A stretch of 13,144 nt of DNA, taken from Verrucomicrobiota bacterium (lineage in GTDB: Bacteria > Verrucomicrobiota > Verrucomicrobiia > Chthoniobacterales > UBA10450). Location: the NCBI GenBank assembly GCA_003218345.1, contig QHNF01000022.1, positions 1 through 13,144 of the forward strand, in the 5' to 3' direction. Under the pieces are notes generated by a model. That model had not been told where the DNA came from. It worked only from the letters and a program-made list of their open reading frames with translations, and did not search any database. Positions 1 through 6,412 of this stretch are shown piece after piece. A program made the position numbers and the translations under genes. Every line of letters begins with the position of its first letter. Position 1 is the first letter of the stretch.

Positions 1-317
1 AGCTTCTTATCGGTCTTCGTGTCGGCGTATTTATCGAGCAGGTTGTGAACGATGTTCATCTCGCCGCCCACGCACCAATGCGCCCACGGCTTGCCATCGC
101 TTAGATCGACGACTTGCGAATAGGGTTTATAGAACTCGATGCCGAGATCGCGCAATACCGTGTCCCAGAACCACGCGATATCCGTGGTCGATCGTCGCAT
201 CAACTCGGCGTAGGAACCGAGCCGATGCTTATCGATGAATTGCTGGAGATTGGATCGCGCAATCAGTTCCGGCGATGGATGCCAGACGAATTCGCCGCCA
301 AATTGAAACTCACTCAC
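1..317 (-). CDS. Acyl-CoA synthetase (AMP-forming), N-terminal part only
   Basis: This leftward gene runs off the window; about 105 N-terminal residues are visible. They read as the N-terminal (ACAS_N-type) part of an AMP-dependent acetyl/propionyl/acetoacetyl-CoA synthetase, with stretches such as FVWHPSPE, AWFWDTVLRDLGIEFYKP and WCVGGEMNIVHNLLDK. Enzymes of this family activate a short carboxylic acid with ATP and CoA in the cytoplasm. I chose the GTG at 317-315, reading MSEFQFGG, because an in-frame stop lies about 20 bases further upstream and AGGA sits about ten bases before the GTG. The gene diverges from prpD, so a role in making propionyl-CoA for the methylcitrate cycle is a reasonable inference. 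The substrate cannot be read from this part: the ATP-binding and acyl-pocket motifs lie outside the window. Confidence 0.85.
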   Translation of the reverse strand, partial: MSEFQFGGEFVWHPSPELIARSNLQQFIDKHRLGSYAELMRRSTTDIAWFWDTVLRDLGIEFYKPYSQVVDLSDGKPWAHWCVGGEMNIVHNLLDKYADTKTDKK

Positions 318-330
318 GCATCTATTTTCC

Positions 331-459
331 TGTCATTCCGAGCGAAGTCGAGGAATCCCGTTGTGAAAATTCTCGGTAACGCCGCGGGATTCTTCGACTC
401 CACGGAGGTTTATCCTGAGCGAGCGAAGCGAGTCGAACGGACTGCGCTCAGAATGACAG
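331..459. repeat. Dispersed palindromic repeat in the divergent control region
   Basis: The left arm starts TGTCATTCCGAGCGAAGTCG (331-350) and runs on to GGAATCCCG at 360. The right arm begins CGGGATTCTTCGACTCC near 385 and ends CAGAATGACAGG near 460, so the element is a large imperfect inverted repeat. A further GAGCGAGCGAAGCGAG stretch lies inside at about 418. Elements of this kind recur between genes in several soil phyla (general knowledge). It begins only 14 bases upstream of the synthetase GTG and occupies two thirds of the 192-base divergent intergenic region. A related copy lies at 1911-1940. Confidence 0.75.
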
Positions 460-468
460 GAGACGGTT

Positions 469-502
469 GCCGATGTGCAATTCATCGGCAGATTGAATTG
501 CA
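469..502 (+). promoter_or_regulatory. Overlapping inverted repeats just before prpD, candidate operator or leader hairpin
   Basis: TGCAATTCA (476-484) and TGAATTGCA (494-502) form a perfect 9-bp inverted repeat with a 9-base spacer, about 18 bp centre to centre. This fits a dimeric repressor or activator site. GCCGATG (469-475) and CATCGGC (483-489) form a second perfect 7-bp pair around a 7-base loop. The two pairings share bases 483-484 and could exclude each other. The right arm ends 7 bases before the prpD ATG, where a ribosome binding site would lie, and no Shine-Dalgarno sequence is visible. The regulatory role is inference. Confidence 0.45.
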
Positions 503-509
503 ACTTTCC

Positions 510-1958
510 ATGAAGACAACGCTTGCTCGTCAACTCGCTGATTACTCCTGCGCACTTCGCTTTGAAGATCTTTCAAAAGAAGCCGTGCACGAAGTGCGGC
601 GGCGCGTGCTCGATTCGTTAGGCTGCGCGCTCGGCGCGTGGAAGGAAGAGCCGTGCGCGATTGCCAGGAAAGTCGCGTCGGATTTTTCAGCAAAACACGG
701 ATCGACCATTATCGGCACAAATCACAAGGCGCCGCCGGACTGGGCAGCGTTCGCGAACGGCTGCGCTATCCGTTACTTCGATTACAATGATACGTATTTG
801 TCGAAGGAGCCCGCGCATCCGAGCGATAATATTTCCGCCGCGCTGGCGATCGCGGAAAGTGTCCGGGCGACGGGGCAACAATTGGTCACCGCTATCGCGC
901 TTGCGTACGAAGTGCAATGTCGCTTGTGCGATGCCGCAAGTATTCGTGCGCGCGGCTGGGATCACGTGACTTACGGCACGTTTTCGACCGCACTGGCGTG
1001 CGCGCATTTGATGAAACTCGATCCTGAGAAGACCCGTCATGCGGTGAACATCGCAGGCGTAGCGGGAGCGGCCATGCGTCAGGCGCGCGCAGGGGAGCTC
1101 TCGCACTGGAAGGGCGTGGCTTTCGCGAACGCGGCGCGACACGGCGTTTACTCGGCCCTGTTGGCGCGCGCAGGAATGACCGGGCCAGGGCCGATCTTCG
1201 AAGGGCAAATGGGTTTCGAGAAACAGTTGGGTGTTTCGCTGGGCAACGTCGGAGAGAAATTCGCTGTTCCGTTTCCGAAAACAGAGAACGGTCCTGCCAC
1301 AATGATTTTGAGAACGAGCATCAAATACTGGCCGGCGGAATATCACAGTCAAAGCGCGATTGAGGCGGCGCTCTCTTTGCGAAACGAGGTTGGCGATCCT
1401 TCCAAAGTTAAACGCGTTATCATAGAGAGCCACGACGCAGCCGTGGACATCATCGGCAGCGAACCGGAGAAATGGCAACCGAAGACGCGCGAGACGGCGG
1501 ACCACAGTTTGCCGTACATCACGGCAATTGCATTGATTGACGGCGAGGTGACGAGCAAACAATTCGAGCCGCAGCGGTTCAAGGATCGCGAGGTTTGGAA
1601 ATTTTTGCAGAACGTGAAGGTGGAACGTAATGCCGAACTGAGCGCGATGTATCCCGGCGCAGTTGGCAACATTGTTCATGTCGATCTTGTCGATGGCCGG
1701 CGATTGACCAAGCGAGTTGATTACCCCCTTGGGCACGCGAAGAACCCGCTGAAAGATCCGGAGGTGGAAGAGAAATTTAGCGCTCTGGTTGAACCGATGC
1801 TCGGCAGCGATCGGGCGCAGAAGATTGTCGATCTTGTTTGGAAGCTGGATGAAGCGAAAAACGTGGATGAGCTGATGCGCTCGATCGAATTTCCCAACAC
1901 TGAAATGATCAGAGATTCTTCGACTCCGCTCGGAATGACAGAGGCTCGCTCGACATGA
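510..1958 (+). CDS. prpD: 2-methylcitrate dehydratase (MmgE/PrpD family)
   Basis: PrpD dehydrates 2-methylcitrate to 2-methyl-cis-aconitate in the cytoplasmic methylcitrate cycle. The product is 482 residues, close to the 483 of E. coli PrpD. Conserved family blocks are RYFDYNDTY (88-96) with EPAHPSDNI (100-108), GWDHVTYGTF (149-158), SIKYWPAEYHSQSAI (270-284) and ETADHSLPYITA (328-339). The frame is open back to 114, but that extension crosses the dispersed repeat and looks noncoding. The ATG at 510, giving MKTTLARQLADYS, matches where family members begin. The final ~15 residues (468-482) are encoded by a dispersed repeat rather than family sequence. The stop overlaps the prpB start as ATGA, implying translational coupling. 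No acnD or prpF is seen, so PrpD would be the dehydratase. A related MmgE/IDS-epimerase-like function is possible, but the neighbours favour PrpD. Confidence 0.93.
   Translation: MKTTLARQLADYSCALRFEDLSKEAVHEVRRRVLDSLGCALGAWKEEPCAIARKVASDFSAKHGSTIIGTNHKAPPDWAAFANGCAIRYFDYNDTYLSKEPAHPSDNISAALAIAESVRATGQQLVTAIALAYEVQCRLCDAASIRARGWDHVTYGTFSTALACAHLMKLDPEKTRHAVNIAGVAGAAMRQARAGELSHWKGVAFANAARHGVYSALLARAGMTGPGPIFEGQMGFEKQLGVSLGNVGEKFAVPFPKTENGPATMILRTSIKYWPAEYHSQSAIEAALSLRNEVGDPSKVKRVIIESHDAAVDIIGSEPEKWQPKTRETADHSLPYITAIALIDGEVTSKQFEPQRFKDREVWKFLQNVKVERNAELSAMYPGAVGNIVHVDLVDGRRLTKRVDYPLGHAKNPLKDPEVEEKFSALVEPMLGSDRAQKIVDLVWKLDEAKNVDELMRSIEFPNTEMIRDSSTPLGMTEARST
1911..1940. repeat. Second copy of the palindromic repeat, inside the prpD 3' end
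   Basis: AGAGATTCTTCGACTCCGCT (1911-1930), continuing CGGAATGACA, matches the reverse complement of 331-357 with only a few differences. It is translated as the C-terminal tail of PrpD (about R468 onward). It ends directly before GAGG at 1941-1944, which lies 10 bases upstream of the prpB ATG and could be the prpB ribosome binding site. Confidence 0.7.
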
Positions 1959-2821
1959 CAAAGGAAAGCAGGGCTGCGCGATTGCGTGAATTGATTTCAA
2001 AAGGCGCAGTGATGCTCCCCGGCGTGCCCAACGCGGCGATGGCGCGACAGGTGGAGCGCGCTGGCTTTGACGCGGTTTACGTCAGCGGCGCGGGAATGGC
2101 CAACGCGACAGCTGGCGTGCCTGATATTGGATTGCTATCGATGACGGAGGTCGTTTGGCTCGCCGGCTATGTTGCGGATGCGGTGGAAATTCCGGCAATT
2201 GTAGACGCAGATACAGGCTTTGGCGGGGCAGAGAATGTCGCGCGCACAATTCGCGAGCTTGAGCGTGCTGGTCTGGCTGGTTGTCACATTGAAGACCAGG
2301 AATTTCCCAAGCGCTGCGGACATCTTGCCGGGAAATCGATTGTCGATGTCGAGGAGATGGTCGAACGGATCAAAGCGGCGACTGAAGCGCGGCGGGACCG
2401 GGACTTTCTGTTGATTGCACGAACGGATTCGCACGCTCTTGAGGATTTCAAAGGTGCGGTGAAGCGCGCCCAAAAATATGTCGAAGCCGGAGCGGATGCG
2501 ATTTTTCCCGAAGCATTGCAAAGTGCGGATGAGTTTCGCGGCTTCGCAAAAGAAGTGCAGGCGCCGCTGCTGGCAAACATGACTGAGTTCGGCAAAAGCC
2601 CTTTGCTTTCATTCCAAGAGCTCTCTGATTTCGGATGCCGGATGGTGATTTTTCCGCAGAGCGCGTTTCGTATTTCGATGAAAGCGAGCGAAGAATTCTT
2701 GCGCGATTTGAAAAAGCGCGGCACGCAATCGGGTTGGATCGACAAAATGCAAACGCGGGAGCAGCTTTACGAGTTGCTCGGTTACGATCCGACGGCGGAG
2801 AGTTGGAAAAGGAAACGTTAA
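1955..2821 (+). CDS. prpB: 2-methylisocitrate lyase
   Basis: PrpB cleaves 2-methylisocitrate to pyruvate and succinate, the last step of the methylcitrate cycle. The 288-residue product has the usual length for the isocitrate lyase/PEP mutase superfamily. DADTGFGG (84-91) supplies the Mg2+-binding aspartates, and KRCGH (119-123) is the catalytic loop with Cys121, diagnostic of the lyases over PEP mutases. HIEDQ (111-115) and LLIARTDS are further family blocks. The start ATG overlaps the prpD stop (ATGA), with GAGG ten bases upstream, so expression is probably coupled to prpD. The gene ends in a Lys/Arg-rich tail and is followed 61 bases later by prpC. Isocitrate lyase or oxaloacetase-type alternatives are less likely given the short length and the prpD/prpC context. 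Confidence 0.95.
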   Translation: MTKESRAARLRELISKGAVMLPGVPNAAMARQVERAGFDAVYVSGAGMANATAGVPDIGLLSMTEVVWLAGYVADAVEIPAIVDADTGFGGAENVARTIRELERAGLAGCHIEDQEFPKRCGHLAGKSIVDVEEMVERIKAATEARRDRDFLLIARTDSHALEDFKGAVKRAQKYVEAGADAIFPEALQSADEFRGFAKEVQAPLLANMTEFGKSPLLSFQELSDFGCRMVIFPQSAFRISMKASEEFLRDLKKRGTQSGWIDKMQTREQLYELLGYDPTAESWKRKR

Positions 2822-2837
2822 AACGTTAACTCGTTAA
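2815..2837 (+). repeat. Three CGTTAA units across the prpB stop
   Basis: CGTTAA occurs at 2816, 2824 and 2832, spaced eight bases apart. The first copy contains the prpB stop codon TAA. It is a small direct repeat at the prpB/prpC junction, with no clear stem-loop and no assigned function. Confidence 0.5.
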
Positions 2838-2882
2838 GTCCGCTCGGTTGAACGATTGCGATTCGCAAGTACAGAGAAACCA

Positions 2883-4019
2883 ATGGCTACTGAAAAGAAA
2901 CCAGAATACAGCCCGGGGTTGGCAGGCGTAATCGCGGGCGAAACTTCTATTTGCTGGGTCGATCCGAATGCCGGGCTGATGTACCGCGGCTACGACATTC
3001 ACGAAATGGCGCAGAAGGCGAGTTTTGAGGAAGTCGCTTACTTGCTGCTGAACGGTGAACTGCCTAACGGGGAACAATTAGTTGAGTTCACACGACAAAT
3101 TGCCGCGCAACGCGCGCTGCCGGGCCCCGTGACCGAAATGCTGCGGCTTCTGCCGAGCACGACGCATCCGATGGACATGCTGCGCACCGGTGTGTCGATG
3201 TTAAGCGCGTTCGATAAAGACCTGAGCGACAACTCGCATGACGCTAATATCCGCAAGTCGATCCGCCTGATCGCGCGCGTCTCCACTTTAATCACCGACG
3301 GCTGGCGCATCTCGCACGGTCAACAGCCCTTGCCTGAAAGGCCCGATCTTACGCAGGCCGGCAATTTCTTTTACAAGTTGGAGAGCAACGTTCCGCAGGA
3401 TTGGCAGATCCGGATGCTCGATACGATTTTCAATCTGTATGCCGACCACGAATTCAACGCCTCCACCTTTGCTGCGCGGGTCACAGCTTCGACGTTAGCA
3501 GGAGTCTACGCTGCAGTCACCTCCGCAGTTGCGACACTCAAAGGGCCGTTGCACGGCGGCGCGAATGAGGAATCCATGAAGATGCTTGAGGAAATCGGGA
3601 CGCCGGATCGCGCAGAAGCCTGGCTAATGAAAAAACTCGAGACCAAAGACAAGATCATGGGTTTCGGCCATCGCGTTTACAAGAAAGGCGATTCACGCGT
3701 GCCTGTGATGCGTGAGATCGGGCGCGATCTGGGCAAGCGCACGGGCAAGGAACAATGGATTCCAATTTGCGAGAAGCTGGAAGCAGTGATGGATCGCGAA
3801 AAGCAACTTTGCGCCAATGTGGATCTTTACGCCGCTCCCGTATTCTGGATGCTGGGATTTCCGCCGGAGCTAAACACGCCGTTGTTCGCTGCATCGCGCG
3901 TGGCGGGCTGGTGCGCGCACGTAACGGAGCAACACGATAATAATCGTTTGATCCGGCCACGTTCACTTTACACCGGACCAAAGCTGCGCCCCTATCCGAG
4001 CCGGACCGCCAGCGCGTAA
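2883..4019 (+). CDS. prpC: 2-methylcitrate synthase (citrate synthase family)
   Basis: PrpC condenses propionyl-CoA with oxaloacetate to give 2-methylcitrate, the entry step of the cycle. The 378-residue product carries the citrate synthase catalytic triad in its expected settings: GPLHGGANEES with His224, GFGHRVYKKGDSR with His263, and NVDLYAAPVFWMLGFP with Asp314. The C-terminal RPRSLYTGP is the usual CoA/substrate-proximal end of short bacterial type enzymes. The ATG at 2883 (MATEKKPEYSPG) is preferred over a TTG at 2856 in the same frame, because family members start just before the YSPGLAGVIAGET block. Only 61 bases separate it from prpB, so it is probably in the same transcript. A plain citrate synthase cannot be excluded from motifs alone; the prpDB context decides the call. 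Confidence 0.92.
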   Translation: MATEKKPEYSPGLAGVIAGETSICWVDPNAGLMYRGYDIHEMAQKASFEEVAYLLLNGELPNGEQLVEFTRQIAAQRALPGPVTEMLRLLPSTTHPMDMLRTGVSMLSAFDKDLSDNSHDANIRKSIRLIARVSTLITDGWRISHGQQPLPERPDLTQAGNFFYKLESNVPQDWQIRMLDTIFNLYADHEFNASTFAARVTASTLAGVYAAVTSAVATLKGPLHGGANEESMKMLEEIGTPDRAEAWLMKKLETKDKIMGFGHRVYKKGDSRVPVMREIGRDLGKRTGKEQWIPICEKLEAVMDREKQLCANVDLYAAPVFWMLGFPPELNTPLFAASRVAGWCAHVTEQHDNNRLIRPRSLYTGPKLRPYPSRTASA

Positions 4020-4033
4020 CGTTTCAAAGTGTG

Positions 4034-4052
4034 CGGCGGTCTGTAACCGCCG
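4034..4052. repeat. GC-rich hairpin after prpC, possible terminator
   Basis: CGGCGGT (4034-4040) pairs perfectly with ACCGCCG (4046-4052) around the 5-base loop CTGTA. No T-tract follows. A less perfect GCGC/CGGC-rich segment continues to the next start codon (CCGGCACTC at 4063, then GCGCCGC at 4077). The whole 68-base gap between prpC and the thioesterase therefore looks like a palindromic intergenic repeat that may also stop or stabilise the prp transcript. Confidence 0.5.
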
Positions 4053-4087
4053 AAGCTATTTTCCGGCACTCATAGAGCGCCGCTACA

Positions 4088-4555
4088 ATGAAAGAATTGC
4101 ACTCGCTTCAGGAAAAATACGCTCCGCACAATGCGTGTTTCGGATGCGGCCCAGCGAATCCGGAAGGATTGCATATCCGGAGTTTTCCGAAGGACGGCGA
4201 GGTGGTTGCAGAATGGAAACCGGAAAAAAAATACGAAGCTTTTGAGGGAGTTTTGAATGGCGGCATCATCGGCACATTGCTCGATTGTCATTGCAATTGG
4301 ACGGCCGCGTATCATCTGATGAAACGCGCGAACGAGGATCGCCCGCCATGCACAGTCACCGCGGAATATGCGATCAAATTAGTGCGGCCAACCCCGACGA
4401 ACGATTCGGTTTTTCTTTCGGCGAAAGTTGTCGATCTAACGGATGATCGCGCGACCGTTGAAGGAGCGTTGAACGCCGGTGGAAAAGTTTGTGCCACCTG
4501 TCGCGGAGTTTTCGTAGCCGTGAAGGAAGGCCATCCCGCGTATCATCGCTGGTAA
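4088..4555 (+). CDS. PaaI-type hotdog-fold thioesterase
   Basis: This is a 155-residue cytoplasmic protein of the PaaI/4HBT hotdog thioesterase family. The N-terminal CFGCGPANPEGLHI (17-30) is the common FGCG-NP-GL opening of this group. GVLNGGIIGTLLDCH (54-68) corresponds to the helix that carries the catalytic acidic residue, probably Asp66. The typical C-terminal core of alternating strands follows (TVTAEYAIKLVRPTP and DRATVEGAL). Such enzymes hydrolyse acyl-CoA thioesters; the acyl group cannot be read from the sequence. Standing 68 bases after prpC on the same strand, it could prevent CoA being trapped in acyl-CoA, but a separate role is equally possible. The last codons TGG TAA coincide with the left arm of the repeat that follows. 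Confidence 0.88.
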   Translation: MKELHSLQEKYAPHNACFGCGPANPEGLHIRSFPKDGEVVAEWKPEKKYEAFEGVLNGGIIGTLLDCHCNWTAAYHLMKRANEDRPPCTVTAEYAIKLVRPTPTNDSVFLSAKVVDLTDDRATVEGALNAGGKVCATCRGVFVAVKEGHPAYHRW

Positions 4556-4641
4556 GGATGCCGCGTTGCGGCGTCCGGTCGGCACGGCGGGCCGACACTA
4601 CCAGGAATTCGCTGCCTGAATTTCGTCGATGCGCAATTCGG
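4550..4641. repeat. Composite palindromic repeat between thioesterase and DUF1203 genes
   Basis: GCCGC/GCGGC (near 4560-4572) and GTCGGC/GCCGAC (4578-4583 with 4591-4596) form two tandem hairpins. TGGTA at 4550 and TACCA at 4599-4603 could close them into a three-way junction. The right part (4598-4641), from CTACCAGGAATTC through CTGAATTTCGTCGATGC to CAATTCGG, is nearly identical to 5199-5242. The element ends 22 bases before the DUF1203 ATG. Confidence 0.7.
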
Positions 4642-4663
4642 AAGAGCGCGCCAGCTTTCGCTC

Positions 4664-5131
4664 ATGAAAACTTCAATATTCCGCATTGTTCCTCTTCCTA
4701 CCAAAATCGCCGAAAGAGCGCGACGAGTGGCAGCGGCTGGCGCCCCGGATCACGCGACGGTGATTGCGGATTCGCCCAACGCATTTCCGTGCCGGCATTG
4801 TTTGCGATGGGCGCAACCCGGTGAACGTTTGATTTTGTTCCCGTTCGCAGCGATTCCGCCCGGTCGTCCATACTCGGAGAGCGGGCCGATTTTCATTCAT
4901 GCGCAGGGTTGCGAGCCCTACGCCGCATTGCGCCAATATCCGGCGGACTTTCGGAACGGCCGGGTGATGCGAGCTTACAATTCGAGCTTCGATATGATCG
5001 ACGCACAAGTCGTGAATGGTAGCGAACCCGAACCAATAATTGAAAAGCTCTTTCAAAATCCGGAGACCGCATTTGTAGATGCGCGCAGCGTTACTCGCGG
5101 TTGTTTCACATTTCGAATCCAACGCGCATGA
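4664..5131 (+). CDS. DUF1203 family protein
   Basis: The 155-residue protein matches the DUF1203 pattern. It opens FRIVPLPTKIAERAR, then has NAFPCRHCLRWAQPGERLIL (39-58) with the paired cysteines Cys43 and Cys46, then PYSESGPIFIHAQGC and a basic RVMRAYN stretch. It has no signal peptide or membrane segment. The biochemical function of the family is not known to me; the CxxC pair could bind metal or act in redox chemistry, but that is only suggestion. The gene is at full family length and apparently intact. It is flanked on both sides by copies of the same repeat and has no visible Shine-Dalgarno site. It sits as a single gene between a thioesterase and ada, which says little about its role. 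Confidence 0.82.
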   Translation: MKTSIFRIVPLPTKIAERARRVAAAGAPDHATVIADSPNAFPCRHCLRWAQPGERLILFPFAAIPPGRPYSESGPIFIHAQGCEPYAALRQYPADFRNGRVMRAYNSSFDMIDAQVVNGSEPEPIIEKLFQNPETAFVDARSVTRGCFTFRIQRA

Positions 5132-5150
5132 AAACAGCATGCATGTACGT

Positions 5151-5242
5151 TGGTAGGGCCGGCGCGCTGCGCCGGCCGGACGCCGCAGCGCGGCGTCTCT
5201 ACCAGAATTCGTCGCCTGAATTTCGTCGATGCACAATGCGGT
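5151..5242. repeat. Composite palindromic repeat between DUF1203 and ada, three-way junction
   Basis: GGCCGGCGC (5157-5165) pairs with GCGCCGGCC (5169-5177), nine perfect pairs with a three-base loop. GACGCCGC (5179-5186) pairs with GCGGCGTC (5190-5197), eight perfect pairs. TGGTAG (5151-5156) and CTACCA (5199-5204) close both hairpins into a clover-like fold. The following part to 5242 is a near copy of 4598-4641 and ends 22 bases before the ada ATG. Confidence 0.8.
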
Positions 5243-5264
5243 CGAGTGCGCGTAAACTAAGTTC

Positions 5265-6326
5265 ATGAAAACACTGGAACTTCTACCTCCATCTGAAACG
5301 ATGTATCGCGCATTACTAAATCGCGATCCGAGTTTCGAAGGCATATTTTTTGTCGCGGTGCGCACGACGGGAATTTTCTGCCGGCCTACCTGCAGCGCGA
5401 AAAAGCCTGCGCAGGAGAATGTCGATTTCTTCGCGACAACGAGCGAAGCGTTGGAGAGCGGTTATCGTCCATGTCTGCGCTGCAATCCGATGGATTCGGA
5501 CAAACGTCCGCCCAAATTGATCGAGCGCCTGCGCGCCGAGGTCGAGCGCGCGCCCGGCGGTCGGCTGACGGACAAGGAACTGGCAGCGATCGCGATCGAT
5601 CCATCCACCGCGCGCCGGCAATTTAAACGGCATTACGGAATGACCTTTCAAGCTTATCATCGCGCGCGCCGGATGGGGCTTGCTTTGAGCCAGGTGCGAA
5701 AAGGCGGTCGCGTGGATGAAGCGAGAAATGGCAGCGGTTTTGAATCGGAGAGCGGTTTTCGCGAAGCGTTCACGAAACTCTTTGGTGATCCGCCTACGGC
5801 AACGAAGGCACGAGCAGTTCTGTTCGCTGAACGAATCGAAACGCCGCTGGGCGCGATGATCGCCGTCGCGGACGATGAAGGCTTGCGTTTGGTGGAGTTT
5901 GTCGACCGACGTGCGACCGAACGCGAGTTGTCGATCTTGCGAAAACGATTGCGAACAAATGTAGTGCCGGGCGAGCATCGGCACCTGGAGGCGGTCCGTT
6001 CACAATTGGCGGATTATTTTTCCGGCAAGAACCTGGAGTTCGATATTCCGTTGGCGCCGATAGGTTCGGAGTTTCAACTGCGCGCCTGGAAAATCCTGCG
6101 TTCGATTCCAATCGGTGAAACACGTTCGTATTCCTGGATGGCAAAGCGTCTGGGGCATGAAAATGCCCGCCGCGCCGTCGGTCGGGCTAATGGCACGAAC
6201 ATGATTTGTATTGTTATCCCCTGTCATCGCGTCATTCGAGCTGATGGCACGTTGTGCGGTTACGGCGGCGGATTATGGCGCAAGAAATGGCTGCTCGATC
6301 ACGAGCAGCGCTGGAAGGCGAAGTGA
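5265..6326 (+). CDS. ada: Ada: methylphosphotriester/O6-methylguanine-DNA methyltransferase and regulator
   Basis: Ada repairs alkylated DNA by accepting methyl groups onto its own cysteines and, once methylated, activates the adaptive response. The 353-residue protein is complete and close to E. coli Ada (354). The N-terminal Ada_Zn domain has FCRPTC and PCLRC, giving zinc ligands Cys39, Cys43, Cys70 and Cys73, with Cys39 as the likely phosphotriester acceptor. An AraC-type helix-turn-helix domain spans about 84-178 (DPSTARRQFKRHYGMTFQAY). The C-terminal methyltransferase domain ends with IVIPCHRVI, active-site Cys320, and RAVGRANGTN before it. All key residues are present, so a working enzyme is expected. 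No Ada box or promoter could be identified with confidence upstream, where the repeat occupies most of the gap. The stop codon lies in the left arm of an inverted repeat. Confidence 0.96.
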   Translation: MKTLELLPPSETMYRALLNRDPSFEGIFFVAVRTTGIFCRPTCSAKKPAQENVDFFATTSEALESGYRPCLRCNPMDSDKRPPKLIERLRAEVERAPGGRLTDKELAAIAIDPSTARRQFKRHYGMTFQAYHRARRMGLALSQVRKGGRVDEARNGSGFESESGFREAFTKLFGDPPTATKARAVLFAERIETPLGAMIAVADDEGLRLVEFVDRRATERELSILRKRLRTNVVPGEHRHLEAVRSQLADYFSGKNLEFDIPLAPIGSEFQLRAWKILRSIPIGETRSYSWMAKRLGHENARRAVGRANGTNMICIVIPCHRVIRADGTLCGYGGGLWRKKWLLDHEQRWKAK

Positions 6327-6380
6327 GAAGTGATCGGTGAGAAGGTAGCAGTTGACGGTTTCCACCAATCACTTCTCACT
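6322..6380 (+). terminator. Strong inverted repeat spanning the ada stop codon
   Basis: AGTGAGAAGTGATCGGTG (6322-6339) pairs with CACCAATCACTTCTCACT (6363-6380) at 17 of 18 positions around a 23-base loop. The left arm includes the last bases of the final Lys codon and the TGA stop of ada. No T-run follows, so it is not a classic intrinsic terminator. It may be an RNA-stabilising or repeat-derived structure. Confidence 0.5.
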
Positions 6381-6412
6381 AATCACGATTCATTCTCTCT
6401 CCTCGATCGGTG

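Noticed and set aside
114..509. N-terminal extension of the prpD frame (132 extra residues)
   Set aside because: It overlaps the divergent synthetase gene antisense and then the palindromic repeat; family-like sequence begins only at the ATG 510.
687..2000. 437-residue open frame antisense to prpD
   Set aside because: It is a mirror of a highly conserved gene in GC-rich DNA, with no recognisable domain and Arg/Cys-rich composition.
2856..2882. TTG start for prpC giving nine extra residues
   Set aside because: A normal ATG at 2883 lies just before the conserved region and needs no rare start codon.
331..5242. Possible CRISPR-like array from the repeated units
   Set aside because: The repeats are few, long, internally palindromic and unevenly spaced between genes, with no spacers and no cas genes.
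4673..5365. 230-residue antisense frame over DUF1203 and the repeat
   Set aside because: It crosses the three-way-junction repeat and is antisense to a recognisable DUF1203 protein.
5316..5984. 222-residue open frame antisense to ada
   Set aside because: It lies wholly inside the conserved ada gene and shows no family-like sequence.
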